Assembly: GCA_964352535.1 (NCBI GenBank)
Contig: CAYGSW010000008.1
Span: 1-45,037, forward strand
Length of the DNA stretch: 45,037 bases
Origin: Granulosicoccus sp964352535
GTDB taxonomy: Bacteria; Pseudomonadota; Gammaproteobacteria; Granulosicoccales; Granulosicoccaceae
Reading direction: 5' to 3'
How positions within the stretch are numbered: position 1 is the first letter of the stretch; every line of letters starts with the position of its first letter. The notes beneath the pieces are model-generated. The model was given only the letters and a program-made list of their open reading frames with translations, searched no databases and had not been told where the DNA came from. Positions 1 through 8,142 of the stretch are shown here, piece after piece. Both the position numbers and the translations under genes were made by a program.

Positions 1-98
1 GGCGGCTGGTGAACTCTGAATCCTAATATTTCGGGTTGACGGACTACTAGTGGTCAGTCAAGGAGATAATGTGAGCACCGCATTATCTGCTTCCCTGA

Positions 99-1391
99 CT
101 ACTTGCGATCCTCTACGACAGCTCCCACTCGGGCGGTATCCTGGTAAACAAAGTACACCAACGACAGTGCTGCAGCGCACAGGTAGATTGACTGCAACGC
201 CAGCTGCGTATCTATCGGCCAGATGAAAAGTGCCGCGCCCAGAACAGTAAAGAACACACCGAGTATCCATTGAGAGCTGTAGCTTTTCAGCAGCAGGTAA
301 CGCACTGCACCTTCGCGGCGAGCAACATCGAAAAAGCGTTTGTTGAATGCAAGTCGGAAGAATGAGGAAAAAAAGGTAATCACGAGCAAGGTGACCAGCA
401 AACTCGTGCCACTGGTGTCTGTCGTCAGTGTGAAACGCAGTAGCCACGAACAGAAATAGAGCACAACGGCTGCGCGGTAGAGTTGTTCGATGGCCAATTG
501 GTCTATGCGATTCTTGATGATGAAAAACAGCGCGGCAAAGCCTAGCGCGAGCACTACCACCGCAATTCCCAATCGGGAAAAATCCTGCTTGACCACAAGG
601 AACAGAGACAGTGTCCAGAAATGACTTTCCAGATACAGAAAAATTCCGTCAATCGCAAATGTGGGTCGTGAACCCTGCTTGTCGACGAACCCGAGTGCCT
701 GTCGACTGCTTGTACGTACCGTTTTCTCATTAAGCGGGCGCTGGGCATGGATAGCGCCAGCAAGCCATGAATTGGAAAGCGCACTCATACCGGCGCTCAT
801 TGCCAATAGCCAGACAAACCCGCCATTGTTCAACAGAAAGCCGCCAAGCAAGATACCCAACTTCAGAAAAACGGTGACGAAAATCTGAAAGTTTCCGTAT
901 TGCTTGCCTGTGTCGTTTTTGCCCAGTTGCTGCAGAAAGAGTGTCCGTTGCGTAGTCCAGAAAAATGCGTTGTACAGCCCATTGAAAAAACCAATGAATA
1001 CGGCTGCAAGCACTAGCGCCGAGCCTGATGCAGCAATCGATTCCCCTGGCATCTGAAACAGTGCCATACCCGGAACCATGGTAAACAGCCCTACAATAAA
1101 AACCAGGGCTATTTCGAGTACAAATGTCAGAGCAACAAGTAGTTTAAGAGAGTACCGATTTGCCAGATGCTGCCAAACCGATAACGACAACGCAAATGCA
1201 ATACCTGACACACCGACCAGGACGCTGAGACCAGCCAGTCCCAAGCCGTGTGTCCAGAGGTATACGGGCAGAAAAAAAGGCAGAAGCCCGATCAGCAGTG
1301 AGTGAGCGCCCAGAAACTGGTAGAAATAGAGCGTCTCGTTCGCAGGATTTGCTGAGTTGGTTTTCGTGGTAGACGCGGGGTTTGAAGCCAT
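99..1391 (-). CDS. MFS-type membrane transporter, last gene of an ATP-grasp operon
   Basis: This 430-residue polytopic protein has about eleven to twelve hydrophobic segments. The first (near residues 25-45) follows a short polar, Asn/Ser/Thr-rich N-terminus, and a polar central loop near residues 215-245 splits it into two halves. Both are usual for the major facilitator superfamily. I see no sugar- or drug-specific signature, so the substrate is unknown. It begins 62 bases after the stop of a CphA-like ATP-grasp gene, which itself sits 9 bases after a second ATP-grasp gene, all on the minus strand. This suggests one transcript in which the ligases make a product and this protein exports it or imports a precursor. 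That role is inference from context. Family assignment rests on hydropathy and overall pattern, not on a diagnostic motif. Confidence 0.8.
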   Translation of the reverse strand: MASNPASTTKTNSANPANETLYFYQFLGAHSLLIGLLPFFLPVYLWTHGLGLAGLSVLVGVSGIAFALSLSVWQHLANRYSLKLLVALTFVLEIALVFIVGLFTMVPGMALFQMPGESIAASGSALVLAAVFIGFFNGLYNAFFWTTQRTLFLQQLGKNDTGKQYGNFQIFVTVFLKLGILLGGFLLNNGGFVWLLAMSAGMSALSNSWLAGAIHAQRPLNEKTVRTSSRQALGFVDKQGSRPTFAIDGIFLYLESHFWTLSLFLVVKQDFSRLGIAVVVLALGFAALFFIIKNRIDQLAIEQLYRAAVVLYFCSWLLRFTLTTDTSGTSLLVTLLVITFFSSFFRLAFNKRFFDVARREGAVRYLLLKSYSSQWILGVFFTVLGAALFIWPIDTQLALQSIYLCAAALSLVYFVYQDTARVGAVVEDRK

Positions 1392-1453
1392 GGGGTATCA
1401 GAGCGTTGCAAGCACGATAAGTTGCGCTCCAGAAATGGCTCTTGCGCAGATAT

Positions 1454-2362
1454 TCAGAACGTATCTGCGTCCACAACCATCAGTGAGTCCATCTCTGCAT
1501 AGAAGGCTTCAAGATTTTCAGGCGTACCGTACCGGGGAAAGCTGTGCATGCGCGTGTAAGGACGGGAATTGACTTCCAGGAAAATGCATTTCTGTTCACG
1601 GTAGTCTGTTTCTATGCCTTTCTCGAAGATAACGTCAACGCCGAACAGTCGGGCGTCAAACGCTTTGATCACCTTCAGGAACAACTCGCGATTGGCTTCC
1701 GGAATGGTGGATTGATCAATGATTTCGACCACGCCCCCAGGTGCCAGTGCCACGCGATTAAAGGTATAAACCTGCTCACCGTCAGCCGGCACGCTTTGCA
1801 GCGTCATGCCGTTTTTTTCCAGATAGGCAATGGTAGCGGCAGATTTTGATATCGGATAGATGGTGGGGTGCAGATTCATCTGTTCACGTATCGCGTTTTC
1901 ATCATCAATAAGCTTGTCTATGGTGTCACGGCCATTTCCGCAGACAAACGGTGGATAGCGTCGAATCACCGATACTATCTCTTTATCGGTGGCCAATACG
2001 CGATAGTTGGAACCGAGCAGGTATTGCTCGACAATGCTGCTTGGCCACCAGACCTTTACCCACAGTGCCGCTTTCCACAACTCGCGGAAGTTGTTGATGG
2101 GGAAATGACTGCCGCGTGAAAACCCGCTGACATTGGGCTTGATGCACAGCGGAAATCCGTGTTGTTTTGCAAAACGGTGTGCAGTGAGAGGGTTGAAAAA
2201 CAGAGTGCCCTGTGCATGCGGTATGTCATGTCGCGCAAACATCTCGCGCGCCTGGCGTTTGGAGCGGCTTGCCTTCCTGACTTGCAAAGAATTATAGTTA
2301 CTGCAACCCGCCATGTATTTCTGGCTGATCCACTGATAGACCAGCGTTTTGAGAGATTTCAC
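1454..2362 (-). CDS. Stand-alone ATP-grasp ligase, cyanophycin-synthetase/GshF-like
   Basis: The 302-residue protein matches the ATP-grasp part of cyanophycin synthetase and bifunctional glutathione synthetase. Visible elements are the nucleotide-binding lysine in LCIKPNVSGFSRG (about residues 92-104), the YRVLATDKEIVSVIRR strand, and the GNGRDTIDKLID loop that resembles the CphA GDGRHTI.ELI segment. The VPADGEQVY stretch, a GVDVIFEKG strand and the Mg-binding ExN in FLEVNSRPYTRMHSFPRYG complete the match. The Mur-ligase half of CphA and the GshA half of GshF are absent, so it is a single-domain ligase. Such enzymes activate a carboxylate as acyl phosphate and join it to an amine. The start is GTG, 9 bases after the previous ATP-grasp gene, with no clear ribosome site; an internal ATG at 2311 is an alternative. 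Its substrates are unknown. Confidence 0.8.
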   Translation of the reverse strand: MKSLKTLVYQWISQKYMAGCSNYNSLQVRKASRSKRQAREMFARHDIPHAQGTLFFNPLTAHRFAKQHGFPLCIKPNVSGFSRGSHFPINNFRELWKAALWVKVWWPSSIVEQYLLGSNYRVLATDKEIVSVIRRYPPFVCGNGRDTIDKLIDDENAIREQMNLHPTIYPISKSAATIAYLEKNGMTLQSVPADGEQVYTFNRVALAPGGVVEIIDQSTIPEANRELFLKVIKAFDARLFGVDVIFEKGIETDYREQKCIFLEVNSRPYTRMHSFPRYGTPENLEAFYAEMDSLMVVDADTF

Positions 2363-2371
2363 TGAGGTGGG

Positions 2372-3250
2372 TTATGGCTGTGGGTGGTGTTCGGCAAGCT
2401 TGCTGCCTGTTGCGTCACTTTTTGGCGCCTTGGGCTTTTGGGCATCAGAGCCGCGCCCGTACATCATCATGCGAGCAAAAATCGGCTGCGGCTGATCGAC
2501 AGGTTTGATCAGCTTGGTTGCTTGGGCAAGACACATCATTGCCGTTCTGATAAACCGCCATTTTTCACGCCATGTGTAGTCGCCGTCCAGCAGGTTGATG
2601 GGCATGGGCAGAAACAGGTTGATTTCGATCACATGAAAATTGCCATCGACCAGAGCATCGAGTGTGTCGGCGCGAACACTCATGCGGCTTATTCCAAACT
2701 TGCCAATCTGTGAAAGGTAACCGGACAGCATTGCCGTTTGTTCATCGCTGAACTGGTCTGTGATATCTGCATAGCGAGTGCAGCGGTTGTACTTGCTGTT
2801 GATCGGGAAGTGCTCGCTGGTATTGACGGCTTCAGTCACAGTGAACACATCGTGCTTGCCATCGTCCCTGTCAGCATCGATGCTGAACAACTCAAATTCA
2901 CGCTGACCTGGAGCTGCTTCCTGCAGCAGGTAGCGCTGCGGTACGTCTGCCAGTTTCTTGCGCAGTTTCAGCAATTCCGACGGGCTGTCGGCTCGGTGGA
3001 TACCATGCGCATTTTGGCCCCATTCGGGTTTGAGAAACACAGGATAGCGGGCAGGGGAGAGTGACTCGTGATCGATGGTCTGCGTGAGTCGCCAGTGGTC
3101 AGGGATGAGTGTGTCCATGGACAGCTTGGAGAAAACGCCCTTTTCCTTGGAAAAGTAATGTGCGTTTAGCTGCCAGTACCGCCACGGAGCTGTCGCAATC
3201 CTTGCGCAGCAAAGGATGTACGTGACTACCATGATGATCGTAATATGCAT
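2372..3250 (-). CDS. Second ATP-grasp family protein, D-Ala-D-Ala-ligase-like fold
   Basis: The 292-residue product carries ATP-grasp landmarks: a lysine strand PVFLKPEWGQNAHGI (about residues 69-83), the YLLQE strand near 106-110, and a C-terminal metal-binding ExN in FHVIEINLFLPMPINLL. It is clearly different in sequence from the neighbouring CphA-like ligase, so it is not a recent duplicate. The N-terminus begins with a hydrophobic stretch followed by a conserved-looking aromatic segment (PWRYWQLNAHYF). The ATG at 3250 has AGGAG about 16 bases upstream, rather far, so an ATG 18 bases further in is possible. It appears to be the first gene of a ligase-ligase-MFS operon. It could equally be a carboxylate-amine ligase or an enzyme acting on a lipid or peptide; I cannot name a substrate. 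Confidence 0.72.
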   Translation of the reverse strand: MHITIIMVVTYILCCARIATAPWRYWQLNAHYFSKEKGVFSKLSMDTLIPDHWRLTQTIDHESLSPARYPVFLKPEWGQNAHGIHRADSPSELLKLRKKLADVPQRYLLQEAAPGQREFELFSIDADRDDGKHDVFTVTEAVNTSEHFPINSKYNRCTRYADITDQFSDEQTAMLSGYLSQIGKFGISRMSVRADTLDALVDGNFHVIEINLFLPMPINLLDGDYTWREKWRFIRTAMMCLAQATKLIKPVDQPQPIFARMMMYGRGSDAQKPKAPKSDATGSKLAEHHPQP

Positions 3251-3551
3251 GACGTGCTACCGCCTACTCCTGAGCTGGTCTGTGGCAAACTGCTTTGTGC
3301 CAATGTCTTAATGTTACCGCGCATCGGCGTGCTGTCGCCAGCATCCGATGACCGTTATTCTTGCAATCTCTCCATTTATAAGACAACGGTCTCTGGCAGC
3401 AAGAACGCGCACATCATGCCATGGGAGCGCATGATACGGCGAAGGTTCCATAAACTGATCAAAATTTTCGAATTGTACTTGATAATAGTGCATCAGCCGC
3501 AGCCTGCAGGTGAGGCAGGGGCAATGCTTGCAGATCGCATCCGGAGGGCGG
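3251..3551. other. Intergenic region between the retropepsin gene and the ATP-grasp operon
   Basis: No plausible gene is visible on either strand. The region contains a candidate minus-strand promoter for the ATP-grasp genes, annotated separately. Otherwise it is AT-richer than the flanking genes, especially around 3455-3490, with no strong inverted repeat. Confidence 0.5.
3375..3402 (-). promoter_or_regulatory. Candidate sigma70 promoter for the ATP-grasp/MFS operon
   Basis: On the minus strand TTGCTG (3402-3397) and TATAAA (3380-3375) are separated by 16 bases. This lies about 125 bases upstream of the ATP-grasp start at 3250. The match is reasonable but not unique in this AT-rich patch. 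Confidence 0.3.
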
Positions 3552-4190
3552 TTATTGCGGGTTGCTGATAGTGAGCTGGCCGGCGCGCTGCAGCAGCTCG
3601 TAATGGCGCAGAAAGCTCATTCCGAGCAAAGCTACATCGCCGTCCATGGACGGATTGATGTGAGCCCTGACGTCGCGGCGACTGTGTGGTCCGATGCGCA
3701 GCATGTCAAGTGTCGTCGCGTAGACCGTTGTGATCCCATTGGCTGTCATGACGTCGAAGGGTCGGCCGCGCTGCAATCCGAGCTTTTCAGCAATGAGCGC
3801 CGGAATGCTGATGCCCGATGCGCCGGTATCGAGCAAGAACATCACGTCGGTGTCATTGGCACTACCTTTTACCAGGTACTGGCCGTATCGGTTGGATTTG
3901 ACCAGCAGCGCCTGGGGTTCCCCTTCAGCACCCACCCAGACACCATTACGTGCCTGAGCGCGCTGATCAAACCATTTCTGCGCCAGAAGGGTTGCACCGA
4001 TCAGGGCAATTATCCAGAGCATGACGATCATCCAGCCGCCGATTGAACGAGCTGTATCCGGTGGGGGTGCCATTTGCATGTCAGGTTGAGGTGATTGCGG
4101 TTCACCAGTGTTATCGGACAAGGAGACGAGCTCAGGCTTCTCCGGTTTGCGCGCGTTGTTACCGCCAGAATCAGGGCCGCTTTTAGTCAT
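3552..4190 (-). CDS. Membrane-anchored retropepsin-like aspartic protease (TIGR02281-type)
   Basis: This is a 212-residue protein with a polar, Pro-rich N-terminal tail of about 50 residues, one membrane segment (about residues 53-71) and a C-terminal clan AA domain. The active-site motif is FLLDTGASGISIP with Asp near 121. A second hydrophobic-Gly element, ALLGMSFLRHYELL, lies near the end and is typical of this family. Single-domain proteases of this kind are thought to act as dimers in the periplasm, and physiological substrates are generally unknown. It is read from ATG at 4190, with about 300 bases separating it from the ATP-grasp operon on the same strand. I do not assume co-transcription, although a peptide-like product of that operon would make a protease neighbour interesting. 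Confidence 0.85.
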   Translation of the reverse strand: MTKSGPDSGGNNARKPEKPELVSLSDNTGEPQSPQPDMQMAPPPDTARSIGGWMIVMLWIIALIGATLLAQKWFDQRAQARNGVWVGAEGEPQALLVKSNRYGQYLVKGSANDTDVMFLLDTGASGISIPALIAEKLGLQRGRPFDVMTANGITTVYATTLDMLRIGPHSRRDVRAHINPSMDGDVALLGMSFLRHYELLQRAGQLTISNPQ

Positions 4191-4580
4191 GGCTCGATCA
4201 TTTTACCAACGGGTTGCAGTCTGAGTTTGTTTTAGCGACCGAATAGCCCTTGTGAGTTGACATGGCCGTCCCAAAATTCGGTAGAATTGCGGGTTTACCA
4301 AGCTAGGCACACTGACCGACTGCACGTAACGGCCTTTTCGAAACCCTGACACCAACCTTGTGACCATCTGATACGAGTTTTGGCAAGCAAATTGTTCGAG
4401 TTGGCAGTTGCGCACGCTTCAACGTGTGCTTTTGGCATTGCACATCATTTCATCATCATCTTTTCTTTCTTCGATTTTTTTGGCAGGTAGCGCCCGCCGT
4501 ATCATGTTCGCTGGTGTATCACACCCTGATACACCTGATACGTACGTGCGGACCAATATTCACAGAACGTGAGCACTAAC
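4191..4580 (+). promoter_or_regulatory. Long leader/promoter region upstream of fusA
   Basis: There is no gene in these 390 bases. A possible promoter is TTGACA at 4257-4262 with TAGAAT at 4282-4287, but the spacing is 19 bases, longer than ideal. Downstream are a G.U-containing hairpin (arms 4410-4416 and 4423-4429) followed by four T, a pyrimidine-rich CAT/CTT tract (about 4445-4482), and a perfect hairpin with 9-bp arms. That last hairpin, GGTGTATCA (4513-4521) and TGATACACC (4527-4535), lies 45 bases before the ATG. If the promoter is right, the fusA mRNA has a leader of about 290 bases with two stem-loops, which would fit attenuation or translational control. This is inference. Confidence 0.4.
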
Positions 4581-6670
4581 ATGACTGACCTTTCCAACTA
4601 CCGCAACATCGGCATTTTTGCCCACGTTGATGCGGGCAAAACCACCACTACTGAGCGCATTCTCAAGCTCACAGGCAAGATCCACAAGTCCGGTGAGGTG
4701 CATGATGGCGAGGCAACCACTGACTTCATGGAGCAGGAACAGGAGCGTGGTATCACCATCCAGTCTGCTGCAACCAGCTGCCAATGGAATGGTCATCGCT
4801 TCAACATCATCGATACCCCCGGTCACGTTGACTTCACCATCGAGGTTTACCGCTCGCTGAAAGTGCTGGACGGCGGTGTGGGTGTCTTCTGTGGTTCCGG
4901 CGGGGTTGAGCCGCAGTCAGAAACAAACTGGCGTTATGCCAACGATTCGAAAGTGGCACGCGTTATTTTTGTCAACAAGCTCGATCGTATGGGCGCTGAT
5001 TTCTACCGAGTGGTCAAGCAGGTAAAGGATGTGCTTGCTGCGCGCCCTCTAGTCATGGTGCTGCCCATTGGTACAGAAGAGAATTTCATCGGGGTAGTTG
5101 ATCTGCTGACCGAAAAAGCATGGGTCTGGGACGAGACCGGCAATCCTGAAAACTACACGATCCAGGATGTGCCTGACGACATGAAAGAAGACGTTGCCAA
5201 GTGGCGGGAAGAGCTTGTCGAGTCTGCGCTGGAAATGGACGATGCGGCCATGGAGCGTTATTTCGAAGGCGAGCAGCCAGACATCGAAACGCTGCAGAAA
5301 NNNNNNNNNNCCGCAAAGGCACTATCGAGCTTGTCTGGTTCCCGACTTTCTGTGGTTCAGCCTTCAAGAACAAGGGCATTCAGCCCATGTTGGACGGTGT
5401 GGTTTCCTACTTGCCCAGCCCGACAGAAGTGGTACCTCAGCCAGAAGTCGACCTGGAAGGTAACGAAACAGGCGAAGTGGCGCTGGTTGATCCCAACAAG
5501 CCATTGCGTGCCTTGGCGTTCAAGATCATGGATGACCGCTACGGCGCACTGACCTTCATCCGTATCTACTCTGGCAAGATTGCCAAGGGTGACACGGTGC
5601 TCAATACTTTTACGGGCAAGACTGAGCGCATAGGCCGTATCGTGGAGATGCACGCCGACTCTCGTGCAGAGCTGGATTCGGCACAGGCGGGCGACATCGT
5701 TGCGATTCTGGGCATGAAGAACGTACAGACGGGCCACACTTTGGCGGATCCGAAGCATCCGGCAACACTTGAACCCATGGTGTTCCCTGATCCGGTCATC
5801 TCCATTGCCGTGTCCCCCAAAGACAAGGCGGGCAGTGAAAAACTGGGTGTAGCGATCGGAAAAATGGTTGCAGAGGATCCCTCGTTCCGCGTCATGACTG
5901 ACGAGGAGAGCGGTGAAACAATCCTCATGGGTATGGGTGAGCTGCATCTTGATATCAAGATCGATATTCTCAAGCGTACCCACGGTGTAGAAGTGGAAGT
6001 CGGTAAACCACAGGTTGCCTACCGGGAAACGATCACTGCTGCTATCGAAGACACCTACACGCACAAGAAACAGTCTGGTGGTTCTGGCCAGTACGGTCGC
6101 ATCGACTACACCATCGAGCCTGGTGAACCTGGTACAGGATTCGAATTCGAGTCAAAGGTTACGGGCGGTAACGTGCCACGTGAATTCTGGCCGGCGGTAG
6201 AGAAGGGCTTCAAGACGTCCATGGAGGAAGGGGTATTGGCAGGTTATCCCTTGCTCGACTTCCGTGTCGTATTGAATGATGGTGCGTTTCACGCGGTTGA
6301 TTCCTCGGCGCTGGCCTTCGAGATCGCAGCCAAAGGTGCTTATCGGCAATCGATTCCAAAGGCCAGTCCTCAGATTATTGAGCCTATCATGAAGGTTGAT
6401 GTGTTTACCCCTGATGATCATGTGGGTGACGTTATCGGTGACCTGAATCGTCGTCGTGGCATGATTGCCGGGCAGGAAGCCGGTCCAACGGGTGTTCGGA
6501 TCAAGGCTGATGTGCCATTGTCCGAAATGTTTGGCTATATCGGCGACTTGCGCACCATGACCTCCGGTCGAGGCCAGTTCTCAATGGAGTTCAGCCACTA
6601 CAGCCAGTGCCCCAAGAATGTGGCAGATGTTGTCATCAAGGAAGCACAGGAGCGTAAGGCTGCCAAGTAG
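4581..6670 (+). CDS. fusA: Translation elongation factor G, second-type paralogue, interrupted by an assembly gap
   Basis: This is the GTPase that drives ribosomal translocation. The G domain shows G1 AHVDAGKTT (residues 14-22), DTPGH (78-82) and NKLD (132-135). The rest follows the full EF-G layout through domain IV and V to a Lys-rich end. Ten N at 5301-5310 break the reading frame: codons resume as CGC AAA GGC ACT ATC one base out of phase. The family alignment (ETLQK..RKGTI) needs a gap length of 2 modulo 3, so the placeholder length is wrong rather than the gene being broken. ATG 4581 is preferred over GTG 4569, because GTGAG then serves as a weak ribosome site. It is not next to rpsL, rpsG or tuf, and CGSGGVEPQSETNWR differs from the usual CGVGGVQPQSETVWR, so it is probably the fusA2-type copy. 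Confidence 0.93.
5301..5310. other. Assembly gap (10 N) inside fusA
   Basis: Ten ambiguous bases. Protein continuity before (ETLQK) and after (RKGTIELVWFPTFCGSAFKNKG) implies that the true gap is not 10 bases; 5, 8 or 11 would restore the frame. Confidence 0.97.
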
Positions 6671-6693
6671 GTTCCAGGTGGACTGGCAGTACA

Positions 6694-6729
6694 AAAGGGC
6701 GTGCGGTAATAAACCGCGCGCTTTTTTTT
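6694..6729 (+). terminator. Rho-independent terminator of fusA
   Basis: A 9-bp stem GCGTGCGGT (6699-6707) and ACCGCGCGC (6713-6721), with one G.U pair and a 5-base loop, is followed directly by eight T. It lies 28 bases after the fusA stop, a textbook intrinsic terminator. Confidence 0.93.
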
Positions 6730-7158
6730 GTCCGCAAATCAGCCTCAGTTGTGCTGATTTGCCCGATTTTATTGATGCCGTGTTGTCAAAATACCGCATC
6801 CTCTATCGGACTACTAGTGTGCCACCAGCCTCCTGCGTCTGCCCGGAACGAGCCGATCTTCTGCAGGGGCAGTGCCAGAAGGTACGCGTACGGGCCCCCT
6901 GTTCTGACCGCCTGTTTGAAGATGTTGCAGCCTGCGAGCTGCCTGTTCAGGATTGCGGTCATTCGCCAGCTCTGCCATCATGCACTACTGGTGTTCGCGG
7001 ATTAGCCTAACGTGCCGCGGGCTCTAACCTATTCCACGCACGTTAGCGTAAGCCTGAGGGGCTGCCCGAGAATAATATTCCATCAGCGTGTTCTCGAATC
7101 TGCCTCCTGACCACTTGCGTTAATGATTGCGCCCTACCTTGCCTGAAAATCCGGACTT
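6730..7158 (+). promoter_or_regulatory. GC-rich structured intergenic region upstream of cobST
   Basis: I find no convincing gene in these 429 bases. Several inverted repeats cluster here. CAGGGG (6864-6869) pairs with CCCCTG (6896-6901) and encloses the palindrome GTACGCGTAC. CTAACGTGC (7007-7015) pairs with GCACGTTAG (7038-7046). CGAGAA (7067-7072) pairs with TTCTCG (7091-7096) around the palindrome GAATAATATTC. The 16-base segment at 7051-7066 resembles the 3' B12 box of cobalamin riboswitches at about 12 of 16 positions, but the usually invariant GACCTGCC core reads GGGCTGCC and the other riboswitch core motifs are missing. I therefore record only a candidate structured leader for cobS. 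Confidence 0.35.
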
Positions 7159-8142
7159 ATGCTCGACACATCATCCAATACTGCCTCCAGCAACGCTTTG
7201 ATGCCTGACACCATGATGTCAGTGCGGGACCTGTTCGGTCTTGATACCGACCTGCAGGTGCCAGGATACTCAGAGCGCACTGAGCGCGTACCTGACCTTG
7301 ATACCAGCTACCTGTTCGATCACCGCACAACTCTGGCGATTCTGTCCGGTTTTGCCAACGACTGGCGTGTGTTGATTTCGGGTTTCCATGGCACCGGTAA
7401 GTCAACCCATATCGAGCAGGTTGCAGCACGCCTCAACTGGCCTTGTTTGCGCATCAATCTGGACAGTCACGTCAGCCGCATCGATCTTATCGGTAAGGAT
7501 GCCATCGTGCTCAAGGATGGCAAACAGGTCACGGAATTTCAGGATGGTATCTTGCCCTGGGCCTATCAACGCAATGTGGCACTGGTGTTTGATGAATACG
7601 ATGCGGGCCGGCCCGATGTCATGTTTGTCATACAACGAGTACTGGAATCCACCGGTCAGTTAACGTTGCTGGATCAGAGCCGCGTGATTCGCCCGCACCC
7701 GGCATTTCGGTTTTTTGCAACCGCTAACACCGTTGGTTTGGGCGACACCACTGGGCTTTATCACGGCACCCAGCAAATCAACCAGGCGCAGATGGACCGT
7801 TGGTCTATCACTACGGTACTCAATTACCTTGCACCTGAGCGTGAGGTCGATGTTGTGCTGGCCAAAGCGCCGCATTTGCAAAACGATGAAGGACGAAAGC
7901 TGGTCGAAAAGATGGTGTCCCTGGCAGGACTCACTCGAAGTGCATTCCGCAACGGTGATCTGGCCACCGTCATGAGCCCTAGAACCGTCATCACCTGGAC
8001 GCAGAATCTTACGTTTTTCAACGAAACGGCCTTGTCCCTGGAACTTGCCTTTGTCAACAAGTGCGATCCGGCGGAGCGCGCGCTGATTGCTGAGCTCTAT
8101 CAGCGGGTCTTTGGCGAAGAGCTGTCGGCTAGCGATGGCTGA
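7159..8142 (+). CDS. cobS: Aerobic cobaltochelatase subunit CobS (AAA+ ATPase)
   Basis: CobS forms, with CobT, the AAA+ chaperone-like part of the CobN-CobS-CobT complex that inserts cobalt into hydrogenobyrinate a,c-diamide in aerobic cobalamin synthesis. The 327-residue protein shows the N-terminal VRDLFGLDTDLQVPGYSER segment typical of CobS. It has Walker A GFHGTGKST (75-83), Walker B VALVFDEYDAG (140-150), sensor 1 FFATANTVGLGDTTGLYHGTQQ (from 185) and MDRW (212-215). ATG 7159 lacks a clear ribosome site; internal ATGs at 7201, 7213 and 7216 are alternatives, since the conserved region begins at about residue 20. It overlaps cobT by 8 bases, so translation is probably coupled. No cobN or other corrin gene lies in the window. 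Confidence 0.95.
   Translation: MLDTSSNTASSNALMPDTMMSVRDLFGLDTDLQVPGYSERTERVPDLDTSYLFDHRTTLAILSGFANDWRVLISGFHGTGKSTHIEQVAARLNWPCLRINLDSHVSRIDLIGKDAIVLKDGKQVTEFQDGILPWAYQRNVALVFDEYDAGRPDVMFVIQRVLESTGQLTLLDQSRVIRPHPAFRFFATANTVGLGDTTGLYHGTQQINQAQMDRWSITTVLNYLAPEREVDVVLAKAPHLQNDEGRKLVEKMVSLAGLTRSAFRNGDLATVMSPRTVITWTQNLTFFNETALSLELAFVNKCDPAERALIAELYQRVFGEELSASDG

Noticed and set aside
58..447. Minus-strand frame of 129 codons over the end of the MFS gene
   Set aside because: It is a shadow of the membrane-protein frame and is cysteine-rich and without domain character.
40..6819. A shared 13-mer CGGACTACTAGTG at 40-52 and 6807-6819
   Set aside because: A 13-base match is expected several times by chance in 45 kb, and the flanks show no similarity.
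6618..7010. Open frame of 130 codons running from the end of fusA through its terminator
   Set aside because: It is out of frame with fusA, crosses a strong terminator, and its protein has no plausible composition or ribosome site.
8087..8134. Upstream extension of cobT
   Set aside because: It lies inside cobS and ATG 8135 gives the normal start of CobT.
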